The notes beneath the pieces are model-generated. The model was given only the letters and a program-made list of their open reading frames with translations, did not search any database and was not told the origin of the DNA. DNA of 64,000 nt from Pigmentiphaga litoralis (GTDB lineage: Bacteria; Pseudomonadota; Gammaproteobacteria; Burkholderiales; Burkholderiaceae_B). Made by a program: the position numbers and the translations under genes. Each line of letters begins with the position of its first letter. Position 1 is the first letter of the stretch. Location of the stretch: NCBI RefSeq assembly GCF_013408655.1, contig NZ_JACCBP010000001.1, forward strand, positions 1,798,001 through 1,862,000, read 5' to 3'. Shown one piece after another: positions 57,690 through 64,000 of this stretch.

Positions 57690-58604
57690 TCAGTTCGCAT
57701 TCGCCTGAGCGCCGCGCTGCGCCAGTCGTTGCGCCCGCTTGATCACAGGCGCGTCAACCATCTTGCCGTCCAGCTGGAAAGCGCCGCTTTCCGACGCGGC
57801 GCGCTCCAGCACCCGACGGGCCCACTCACGCTGCGCGGGCGTCGGCAGGAAGCTGTCGTTCAATACCCGCACGTGGGTCGGATGGATGCACAGCGCGCCC
57901 CCAAATCCCATATCGCGCGCGCGCCCCGCCGATACCGCCAGACCTTCCAGGTCGCGGATCGCCGGGTGGACGCCATCCAGCGGCGCGGCCAGACCGGCCA
58001 CGCGGCCGTGCAACAGCACCGCGTACCGGCCTTGATCCAGGATCGTGGCCGCCGCGGCGCTGTCGGGGTCCAGATCCAGGTCCAGCCCCAGATCCAGGCT
58101 GCCAAACGCCAGGCGGCGCACGCCGGGCGACGCCGCCACGGCGGCCAGGTTCACCAGCGCCGCCGCGCTTTCAATGATCGGCCACAGCGGCTTGCCGAAG
58201 CCCGCCGCGTGCGCCACGATCTCGGCGCTGTCGGCCTTGGGCAGCAGCACGGCCGCCACGTTGGCATGCCGCCGGCACATGGCCAGGTCCGCCTCGGCCC
58301 AGTCGGTGTCGACGGCATTCACGCGCACCACCACCTGGTGGCCAGGCGACGCGGCGAGCCATGCGGACAGGGCCTCGCGCGCGGTGGCCTTGTCATCGGG
58401 CAGGACCGCGTCTTCCAGATCGATGATGACGGCGTCCGCACCGGTGGCGAGCGCCTTGTCGAAACGGTCCGGCCGGGATGCTGGCACGAATAAAGCGGAA
58501 CGGGCCAGGTCCAGGGACGTGGCGGCGGGTTCCATCGCGTGGGCGTTGCCCACCGCATTCGGGTGATTCAGCGAGCCGCCGCGCGTCGTGGATGCATTAT
58601 TCAT
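57690..58604 (-). CDS. HpcH/HpaI aldolase / CitE-like CoA lyase
   Basis: This 304-residue protein belongs to the citrate lyase beta-subunit-like (CitE) group of TIM-barrel lyases. It has RSALFVPASRPDRFDKAL, AVIIDLEDAVLPDDKATAREAL (metal-binding acid), RVNAVDTDWAEADL, PLWPIIESAAAL (catalytic/metal Glu) and CIHPTHVRVLND. Stand-alone CitE-like enzymes cleave citramalyl-CoA, malyl-CoA or HMG-CoA-like substrates into acetyl-CoA plus a keto acid. Next to a class III CoA-transferase and a MaoC-like hydratase, a citramalyl-CoA or malyl-CoA lyase role is likely. AAGGA lies 8 bases before the ATG at 58604, just after the CoA-transferase stop. Confidence 0.88.
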   Translation of the reverse strand: MNNASTTRGGSLNHPNAVGNAHAMEPAATSLDLARSALFVPASRPDRFDKALATGADAVIIDLEDAVLPDDKATAREALSAWLAASPGHQVVVRVNAVDTDWAEADLAMCRRHANVAAVLLPKADSAEIVAHAAGFGKPLWPIIESAAALVNLAAVAASPGVRRLAFGSLDLGLDLDLDPDSAAAATILDQGRYAVLLHGRVAGLAAPLDGVHPAIRDLEGLAVSAGRARDMGFGGALCIHPTHVRVLNDSFLPTPAQREWARRVLERAASESGAFQLDGKMVDAPVIKRAQRLAQRGAQANAN

Positions 58605-58607
58605 GGC

Positions 58608-59876
58608 TCAATCCTTGCCGCCGTGCACGGCCGACGCAGGGGACGCCGACGCGGACCGCCCGGAATCCGCCAGCCCCGGTTCCCCCAGCCCCAGTTCCCC
58701 CAGCCCCAGTTCCGCCAGGATCGCGTCCGTATGCTGCCCCACCGCCGGAATCGCATCCATCCGCGCCGTATAGGCTTCGTTCGATCCGGGTGGCAGCAGC
58801 GCGGGCAGGCGTCCCACCGGGCTGTCCACTTCGGTCCACCGGGCGCGGGCCTGCAGCTGCGCGTGGTTCCACACGCCCTGCATGTCGTTCACGCTGGCAT
58901 TGGCGATCTGCGCGCTTTCCAGCAGGTCGATGATGCGATCGCGGGTCAGGCCGCCAAAGATCTCGACGATCAGGGCGCGCAATTCCGTGCGATGCGCGGT
59001 GCGCGCGCCGTTGCTGGAAAAGCGTTCGTCTTGTGCAAGCTCCGGCCGGCCCAGGACCTTGTCGCAGAACACCGTCCATTCACGATCGTTCTGCAGGCCC
59101 AGCATGACCGTGCCGCCGTCGCCCGACGGGAATGGGCCGTAAGGATAGATCGTGGCGTGGGCCGCGCCTGAACGCGCTGGCGGCGTCGCGCCGTCGAACG
59201 CGTAGTACATCGGGTACCCCATCCACTCGACCATGCTTTCCAGCATGGACACATCGATGCGGCTGCCCTTCCCTGTCGTCGCGCGCAGCAGCAGCGCCGA
59301 CAGGATGCTCGAGTACGCGTACATGCCTGCCGAAATATCGGCGATCGACGCCCCCGCCTTGGACGGTTCGTCGGGCGTGCCGGTGACCGACAGAAAGCCG
59401 CTTTCACTCTGGATCAACAGGTCGTAGGCTTTCTTGTCCTGGAACGGACCGCCCATGCCATAGCCTGAAATGTCGCACACGATCAGGCGCGGATACTTTT
59501 CGTGCAGGGCGTCAAACGACAGTCCCAGCCGGGCCGCCGCGCCGGGCGCCAGGTTCTGCACCAGCACGTCGGTGCGGGACAGGAGGCGGTCCAGCACCTC
59601 GGCCGATTCGGGCGCCTTGACGTCCAGCGCCAGGCTTTCCTTGGATCGGTTGGTCCACACGAAGTGGGACGACATGCCCTTGACCCGGCTGTCGTAGCCG
59701 CGGGCAAAGTCGCCCGAGCCGGGCCGTTCGATCTTGATGACGCGGGCGCCCTGGTCCGCCAGCTGGCGGGTGCAGAACGGCGCGGCGATCGCATGTTCCA
59801 GACTGACGACGGTGATGCCATCCAGCGGCCGCGGTGCGCCCGACGCGGCCTTGCCGATGGGATGCGCGGCGCTCAT
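58608..59876 (-). CDS. CaiB/BaiF class III CoA-transferase
   Basis: This 422-residue CoA-transferase of family III moves CoA from a donor thioester to a carboxylic acid. Recognisable stretches are LDGITVVSLEHAIAAPFCTRQLADQGARVIKIERP, WTNRSKESLALDVK, the catalytic Asp region KAYDLLIQSESGFLSVTG and GKGSRIDVSMLESMVEWMGYP. The acid could be a C5 dicarboxylate such as mesaconate or itaconate, given the neighbours. The C-terminal tail contains a 15-base tandem repeat (LGLGE). The ATG at 59876 overlaps the MmgE/PrpD stop by four bases. Confidence 0.92.
   Translation of the reverse strand: MSAAHPIGKAASGAPRPLDGITVVSLEHAIAAPFCTRQLADQGARVIKIERPGSGDFARGYDSRVKGMSSHFVWTNRSKESLALDVKAPESAEVLDRLLSRTDVLVQNLAPGAAARLGLSFDALHEKYPRLIVCDISGYGMGGPFQDKKAYDLLIQSESGFLSVTGTPDEPSKAGASIADISAGMYAYSSILSALLLRATTGKGSRIDVSMLESMVEWMGYPMYYAFDGATPPARSGAAHATIYPYGPFPSGDGGTVMLGLQNDREWTVFCDKVLGRPELAQDERFSSNGARTAHRTELRALIVEIFGGLTRDRIIDLLESAQIANASVNDMQGVWNHAQLQARARWTEVDSPVGRLPALLPPGSNEAYTARMDAIPAVGQHTDAILAELGLGELGLGEPGLADSGRSASASPASAVHGGKD
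58671..58715. repeat. 15-bp coding repeat at the end of the CoA-transferase gene
   Basis: Three tandem 15-base units (CAGCCCCAGTTCCCC and variants) encode LGLGELGLGEPGLA near the C-terminus. The protein core ends before this tail, so copy-number change should be tolerated. Confidence 0.75.
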
Positions 59877-61273
59877 CGCGCCACCTTGTCGAACAGACCG
59901 GTCACGGACGCCCGGTCCCGCAGCGACCACACGCGCGAGATCAGTTCGGTGGCTTCGGTGTCGTCGGTCGCCTTCGAAAACTGCGTCAGGCGACGGAACT
60001 TGTCTTCAAGTTCCGGACGGGTCAGTGTGTTATCGGGATCGCCCTTGGGGGCATCCACGGCGCAGCTGAAATGGCGGCCATCCTGCGTGTCCAGTTCGAT
60101 GCGGCCCAACCAGCGTTTCGGATAGGCGGCATCGACTTCGGGGTCCAGCACCATCTGCACCTTCTCGCGCAGCGCGGACACCCTCGGATCGGTCAGCGCA
60201 TGGGCTTCCACCCCCGCAATGCTGGCGTCGCCATGCACCGCGATCAGGCCCAGCACGGTACCCATCGAAAACTTGGCCTGGTGCACCGTGGTGGGCGTGG
60301 TCACGCCACCCAGCACGTCGATCGCAGCCTGATGCACTTTTGCGGTGATCGCGCCGATGTCTTCGTGGCGGAGCCCTTCGCGCTGCATCAGCACGTGAAG
60401 CGCATCGGCCGCCGGGTGCGTGTGGCGGCATGACGCGTGGAATTTGAAGGACGTTTCGAGCAGCGCCCAGCGCGTACCCAGACGGTCTGTCAGGAAAGCG
60501 GGATCGGCGTCGGTCGACATGCCGGCCGCCATGCCCTTCTCGCCGTCCAGGATGCGGCGTGCGCCCGTCAGGCCGTCGGCTGCCATGTAGGCCGCCAGCA
60601 AGCCGTCGGCGGCCGCCTTGGCCGTGTGCAGCTGTTTGGAATCGGCGGCATCCCGCAAGAATTCCCACAGGCCCGATGCCTGCGTGCCGGCCGAACCCAC
60701 TGCATGCAGCATGGTGTCGGCATCCAGGCCCAGCAGCTTGGCCACGCCCACCGCCGCCGCCAACGTGCCGACGGTGCCGGTGGTATGGAACACCTTGTAG
60801 TGCGAGCGGCCCATGAATTCGCCGATCCGCACGCCCGCCTCGTATCCCGCTGCCGACGCCAGCAGCAGGTCGGCGCCCGACTTGCCCAGGTCCTGCGCCG
60901 CGGCAAACACGGCCGGGAACACGACCGTGGCCGGATGCAGCACCGAGCTGTTGTGCAGGTCGTCCTGTTCCACCAGATGCGACGACGCGCCGTTCACGAA
61001 AGCCGCGAAGTACGGCGAGGTACGCGTACGGTTGACCAGCACCGTGCACGGCCCGTCGGACGGCCCCATCTTGCTTGCATACCGCTCGAACACCGGAATC
61101 GGATGCGCGCCCTTCGCGGCCAGGGCCGAGGCTACCCAGTCAAGGAACAGTTCCTCGGTCCGGGCGACCACTTCGTCGGGCAGGTCGGAAAATTCGAGCG
61201 TGCTCAGGAATGCACACAACTCGGCGGTCGGATGGCTGGCCTGCGGGCTCAGGTCGGAACGGGGATCGGTCAT
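59873..61273 (-). CDS. MmgE/PrpD family protein
   Basis: This 466-residue protein belongs to the family of 2-methylcitrate dehydratase (PrpD), iminodisuccinate epimerase and cis-aconitate decarboxylase. Typical segments are ELFLDWVASALAAKGAHPI, NGASSHLVEQDDLHNSSVLHPATVVFPA, AAAGYEAGVRIGEFMGRSHYKVFHTTGTVGTLAAAV and KFHASCRHTHPAADAL. The last contains the His pair used in substrate binding. The exact reaction cannot be read. In an operon with CoA-transferase, hydratase and CitE-like lyase it could form or isomerise a tricarboxylate or C5 acid. GAGG lies before the ATG at 61273. Confidence 0.9.
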   Translation of the reverse strand: MTDPRSDLSPQASHPTAELCAFLSTLEFSDLPDEVVARTEELFLDWVASALAAKGAHPIPVFERYASKMGPSDGPCTVLVNRTRTSPYFAAFVNGASSHLVEQDDLHNSSVLHPATVVFPAVFAAAQDLGKSGADLLLASAAGYEAGVRIGEFMGRSHYKVFHTTGTVGTLAAAVGVAKLLGLDADTMLHAVGSAGTQASGLWEFLRDAADSKQLHTAKAAADGLLAAYMAADGLTGARRILDGEKGMAAGMSTDADPAFLTDRLGTRWALLETSFKFHASCRHTHPAADALHVLMQREGLRHEDIGAITAKVHQAAIDVLGGVTTPTTVHQAKFSMGTVLGLIAVHGDASIAGVEAHALTDPRVSALREKVQMVLDPEVDAAYPKRWLGRIELDTQDGRHFSCAVDAPKGDPDNTLTRPELEDKFRRLTQFSKATDDTEATELISRVWSLRDRASVTGLFDKVAR

Positions 61274-61288
61274 GGGCTGCCTCGATAC

Positions 61289-62452
61289 TCAGTAGGAACG
61301 CGGAAGGTCCAGCAGGTGCTCGGCCACGTAAGCCAGGATCAGGTTGGTCGAGATCGGCGCGACCTGATACAGGCGGGTCTCGCGGAACTTGCGTTCGACA
61401 TCGTATTCGCACGCAAAGCCGAAACCGCCATGCGTCTGCAGGCAGGCATTCGCGGCTTCCCACGACGCCTTGGCGGCCAGGTACTTGGCCATGTTCGCGC
61501 TCGCGCCGGCAGGTTCGCCCGCGTCGTATTGCTGGCAGGCGCGCCACCGCATCAGGTCGGCCGCTTCCACTTCGATATGCGCTTCGGCGATCGGGAACTG
61601 CACGCCCTGGTTCTTGCCGATCGGGCGATCGAACACGATCCGTTCGTTGGCATAGTTGCGCGCCTTTTCGACGAACCAGCGGCCGTCGCCGATACATTCG
61701 GCGGCGATCAGCGTGCGTTCGGCATTCAGGCCATCCAGGATGTACTTGAAGCCCTTGCCTTCTTCCCCGATCAGGCTGTCCAGCGGCAGTTCCAGGTTGT
61801 CGAAGAACAGTTCGTTGGTCTCGTGATTGACCATGTTCAGGATCGGCCGGACGCTCATGCCGTTGCCGATCGCCTTTTCCAGGTCGACCAGGAAGATCGA
61901 CAGGCCTTCGGACTTCTTCTTGACCTCGGACAGCGGGGTCGTGCGGGCCAGCAGGATCATGTAGTCCGAGTGCTGCACGCGCGAGATCCACACCTTCTGG
62001 CCATTGATGACGTACTTGTCGCCCTTCTTGACGGCGGTGGTCTTGAGCTTGGTCGTGTCGGTGCCGGTCGTCGGCTCGGTCACGCCCATGGCCTGCAGGC
62101 GGGTCTGGCCCGATGCCAGGCGCGGGAGCAGGTCGCGCTTTTGCGCTTCGGAACCGTGACGCACCAGCGTGAACATGTTGTACATCTGGCCATGGACACT
62201 GCCGGAGTTGCCGCCGCAGCGGTTGATTTCTTCCAGGATCACCGACGCTTCGGACAGGCCCAGGCCTGACCCGCCGTATTCCGACGGGATCATGGCGGCC
62301 AGCCAGCCGGCTTCGGTCAGCGCGTTCACGAAGGTCTCGGGAAACCCGCGGCGTTCGTCCACTTCGCGCCAGTAGGCCGCGTCATAGGACGCACACAAGG
62401 CGCGCACGCCTTCACGGATGTCCTGGAAATCTTCGGTGGTTTGCAACGGCAT
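61289..62452 (-). CDS. Acyl-CoA dehydrogenase
   Basis: This 387-residue FAD-dependent enzyme desaturates an acyl-CoA at the alpha-beta position. Its motifs are GWLAAMIPSEYGGSGLGLSEASVILEEI, QAMGVTEPTTGTDTTKLKTTAVKKGD (FAD contact), NGQKVWIS, and the C-terminal AANACLQTHGGFGFACEYDVERKFRETRLYQVAPIS. The last is similar to short/branched-chain or dicarboxyl-CoA dehydrogenases. The true start is ATG 62452 with GAGGA five bases upstream, although the frame is open further. It follows the MaoC-like gene by 10 bases. Confidence 0.92.
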   Translation of the reverse strand: MPLQTTEDFQDIREGVRALCASYDAAYWREVDERRGFPETFVNALTEAGWLAAMIPSEYGGSGLGLSEASVILEEINRCGGNSGSVHGQMYNMFTLVRHGSEAQKRDLLPRLASGQTRLQAMGVTEPTTGTDTTKLKTTAVKKGDKYVINGQKVWISRVQHSDYMILLARTTPLSEVKKKSEGLSIFLVDLEKAIGNGMSVRPILNMVNHETNELFFDNLELPLDSLIGEEGKGFKYILDGLNAERTLIAAECIGDGRWFVEKARNYANERIVFDRPIGKNQGVQFPIAEAHIEVEAADLMRWRACQQYDAGEPAGASANMAKYLAAKASWEAANACLQTHGGFGFACEYDVERKFRETRLYQVAPISTNLILAYVAEHLLDLPRSY

Positions 62453-62462
62453 ACAGTCCTCG

Positions 62463-63326
62463 TCAGTCGAATTCGATGTCGGCGCGCTGAGCGGCGCCCT
62501 GTTGGTTGGCGGCCCACACCTGTGCATGGCCCGGTTCGGTGATACGACCGCCGACGTAGAACGCGTCGGGTACGGTCAGCGGACGGACGCCGCGAAAAGC
62601 AAAAGTCTTGACCCGGGCTTCGGGATTGGCGCGCATAAAGGATCGGAGCGCAAGCGTCGCGATCAGCGGACCGTGCACCACCAGTCCCGCGTAGCCTTCC
62701 ACCTCGGTCACGTACGGAAAGTCGTAATGGATGCGGTGTCCGTTGAAGGTCACTGCCGAATACCGGAACAGCAGCGTCGGCGTCGGCGTCACGTCTTCAC
62801 GCCATTGCGGGGCGTCAACCGGCGTGTCGTCCTTCAACTTGGGCGGCGTGGCTTCGCGATACACGATGTCGTGGTCGTCGCGCAGGGCCAGTTGCCCCTG
62901 CTGCGAGATTTCGTGGCGCACGGTCACGAACAGGAGCGATCCGGTGCGGCCGTGCTTTTCTTCGATCCGCGTGATGGTCGACACGCGGTGCGCATCGACA
63001 CCGACGCGCAGCGGTGCGTGAAATTCGAGCCGGCTGCCCGCCCACATGCGGTTGCGGCCTTCGGCAGGCGGCAGGAAACCGCCACGCGCCGGGTGACCGT
63101 CCTGGCCGATGCCATCAGGCTGCACGGGTTGCTGGAAATAGGCCCAATGCCACAGCAGCGGCAAGGCACTGCCGGGGGCCGGCGTGGGCTCGCCCAGGGT
63201 GGCGGCAATACGGACGGCCAGGTTATGGCTGATCTGATCGGTGCAGGTTTCGGTGCGCCCAAGCCAGGGGTTGGTGTCCAGGCCCTTGGCCGCGTCGGCG
63301 GGATCGTTCGTGGTCGCTGCACCCAT
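62463..63326 (-). CDS. MaoC/FAS1-like CoA hydratase (mesaconyl-C4-CoA hydratase type)
   Basis: This 287-residue protein has two hot-dog folds: an N-terminal FAS1-like dehydratase domain (residues about 20-150, ISHNLAVRIAATLG, LLWHWAYFQQP, GRNRMWAGSRLEFHAPLRVG) and a C-terminal MaoC-like domain (about 170-280, LLFRYSAVTFNGHRIHYDFPYVTEVEGYAGLVVHGPL). The C-terminal FNGHRIHYD motif holds the hydratase catalytic pair Asp-His. The layout is that of HTD2-like and mesaconyl-C4-CoA hydratases. It is the first gene of the catabolic operon, divergent from the LysR gene. AGGA lies about 10 bases before its ATG. Confidence 0.87.
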   Translation of the reverse strand: MGAATTNDPADAAKGLDTNPWLGRTETCTDQISHNLAVRIAATLGEPTPAPGSALPLLWHWAYFQQPVQPDGIGQDGHPARGGFLPPAEGRNRMWAGSRLEFHAPLRVGVDAHRVSTITRIEEKHGRTGSLLFVTVRHEISQQGQLALRDDHDIVYREATPPKLKDDTPVDAPQWREDVTPTPTLLFRYSAVTFNGHRIHYDFPYVTEVEGYAGLVVHGPLIATLALRSFMRANPEARVKTFAFRGVRPLTVPDAFYVGGRITEPGHAQVWAANQQGAAQRADIEFD

Positions 63327-63406
63327 GTCGCTGCATTCCTGTCGTCTATCTGGAGCGTAAGGATGCGGAAAGGGGTACCCTTCTGTAAATTCACATTTTT
63401 CTTACC

Positions 63407-63431
63407 CGGCGTTCGCCTGCCACGAACGCCG
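63407..63431. promoter_or_regulatory. Hairpin in the lysR leader
   Basis: CGGCGTTCG pairs perfectly with CGAACGCCG (9 bp) around a 7-base loop, ending 24 bases before the lysR start codon. Just upstream, GTAA and TTAC half-sites spaced by 13 bases (63384-63404) could be part of a LysR binding region between the divergent genes. Both are proposals from sequence only. Confidence 0.4.
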
Positions 63432-63455
63432 AGCCAGCCCGCTCCCCAGGATTCC

Positions 63456-64000
63456 ATGCATTTCGATCTGGCCGACCTTCGGCTTTTCATCCAGGTAGCG
63501 CAGGGCCCCAGCCTGACCCAGGGCGCGCGCCGCGCCAGCCTGTCGCTGGCCGCGGCCAGCGCGCGCATCAAAGCGCTGGAAGGCCAGCTCAACACCCGAC
63601 TGCTGTATCGGGACAGCCGCGGCGTGGAATTGACGCCCGCCGGCCAGCGCCTGCTGCAGCATGCGCGGCTGGTCATGCGCCAGGTCGATTATCTGAAGAA
63701 TGAATTCACGGACTACGGCGGCGATGGCGCCGGCCACATCCGCATCTTTGCCAACACCACGGCAACGACCGAATTCCTGCCCGAAATTCTGGCAGGCTTT
63801 CTATCGACCCGGCCGGGCGTCACGATCGATCTGCAGGAACGCCTGACGCGCGACATCGTGCGCGGCGTGGTCGACGGTTCCACGGATCTCGGCATTACCG
63901 CCGGCCCCATCGTCGCCCCCGAATTGCAGATGATTCATTTCAGCACCGACCGCCTCGTGCTGGTCGTGGCCAGCGATCATGCGCTGGCCGCCCGCGACAC
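63456..64000 (+). CDS. LysR-family transcriptional regulator, N-terminal part
   Basis: The frame starts at ATG 63456, preceded by AGGA 5 bases upstream, and runs past the window end, so about 181 residues are visible. The winged helix (DLADLRLFIQVAQGPSLTQGARRASLSLAAASARIKALEGQL, then NTRLLYRDSRGVELTPAGQRLL) is typical LysR, followed by the beginning of the effector domain (IRIFANTTATTEFLPEILAGF). It is divergent from the hydratase/dehydrogenase/CoA-transferase operon and probably senses that pathway's substrate. Confidence 0.93.
   Translation, partial: MHFDLADLRLFIQVAQGPSLTQGARRASLSLAAASARIKALEGQLNTRLLYRDSRGVELTPAGQRLLQHARLVMRQVDYLKNEFTDYGGDGAGHIRIFANTTATTEFLPEILAGFLSTRPGVTIDLQERLTRDIVRGVVDGSTDLGITAGPIVAPELQMIHFSTDRLVLVVASDHALAARD

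Overview
The window is a GC-rich stretch of a betaproteobacterial chromosome, most likely order Burkholderiales, family Alcaligenaceae or a close relative (Bordetella/Achromobacter/Pigmentiphaga type). This rests on a Bug-family solute-binding protein beside CoA-dependent catabolic genes with a divergent LysR regulator, a proteobacterial GshA, RdgC, a DUF3309 peptide, and GC-rich repetitive extragenic elements. I see no IS element, prophage, CRISPR array, rRNA or tRNA. Species-level placement is inference.

Layout. (1) 1-9,890: the 3' end of an inositol-phosphatase gene, a cluster of extragenic repeats, then uppP-ribA-cls on the plus strand, and a CPA1 Na+/H+ antiporter, gshA and an ABC exporter on the minus strand, plus a small secreted protein. 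(2) 9,981-11,267: a UraA/RutG-type permease. (3) 11,356-30,525: one minus-strand operon of eight genes, glgA-glgE-treS/mak-glgB-glgX-treZ-malQ-treY, joined mostly by overlaps or gaps of 10 bases or less. It encodes a complete alpha-glucan/trehalose cycle. TreY/TreZ release trehalose from linear glucan. TreS turns it into maltose, its fused maltokinase makes maltose-1-phosphate, and GlgE puts the maltosyl unit back on glucan. GlgA, GlgB, GlgX and MalQ build and remodel the polymer. (4) 31,006-37,298: a PLD-VTT fusion, an ankyrin protein, a DUF3309 peptide, an AtzG/AtzE-type amidase pair with its GntR regulator, and an unknown protein. (5) 37,299-42,752: a PepSY / DUF2271 / DUF4198 / ApbE / flavodoxin-reductase operon with a Fur-box-like site in front, probably an FMN-based envelope electron-transfer (metal reductase) system. 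(6) 42,916-46,080: response regulator, dodecin, PHB-depolymerase-like esterase and lytic transglycosylase. (7) 46,087-52,310: a zinc/manganese-type ABC importer facing a DUF1007-NicO pair across a short dyad that looks like a Zur-type operator, then a DHA2 MFS pump. (8) 52,470-56,235: rdgC, a second MFS transporter, and a TerC protein under a yybP-ykoY (Mn2+) riboswitch. (9) 56,521-64,000: Bug protein, CitE-like lyase, class III CoA-transferase, MmgE/PrpD, acyl-CoA dehydrogenase and MaoC-like hydratase, with a divergent LysR gene cut by the window end. This looks like a C5-dicarboxylate or similar CoA-thioester degradation operon.

The most unusual points are four. GlgE carries an N-terminal half that reads as a decayed duplicate of its own catalytic barrel, with both catalytic acids replaced. 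The DUF2271 protein has an ApbE-type flavinylation motif, which ties the PepSY/ApbE operon into one electron-transfer chain. The metal-related genes carry in-frame minisatellites, including about ten AFAVPA repeats placed before the signal peptide of the DUF1007 protein. Finally, there are clear control elements: Mn riboswitch, Fur-like and Zur-like sites, and a dyad plus repeated CTGCAA motifs before glgA. All functions are inferred from sequence reading; no database search was run.
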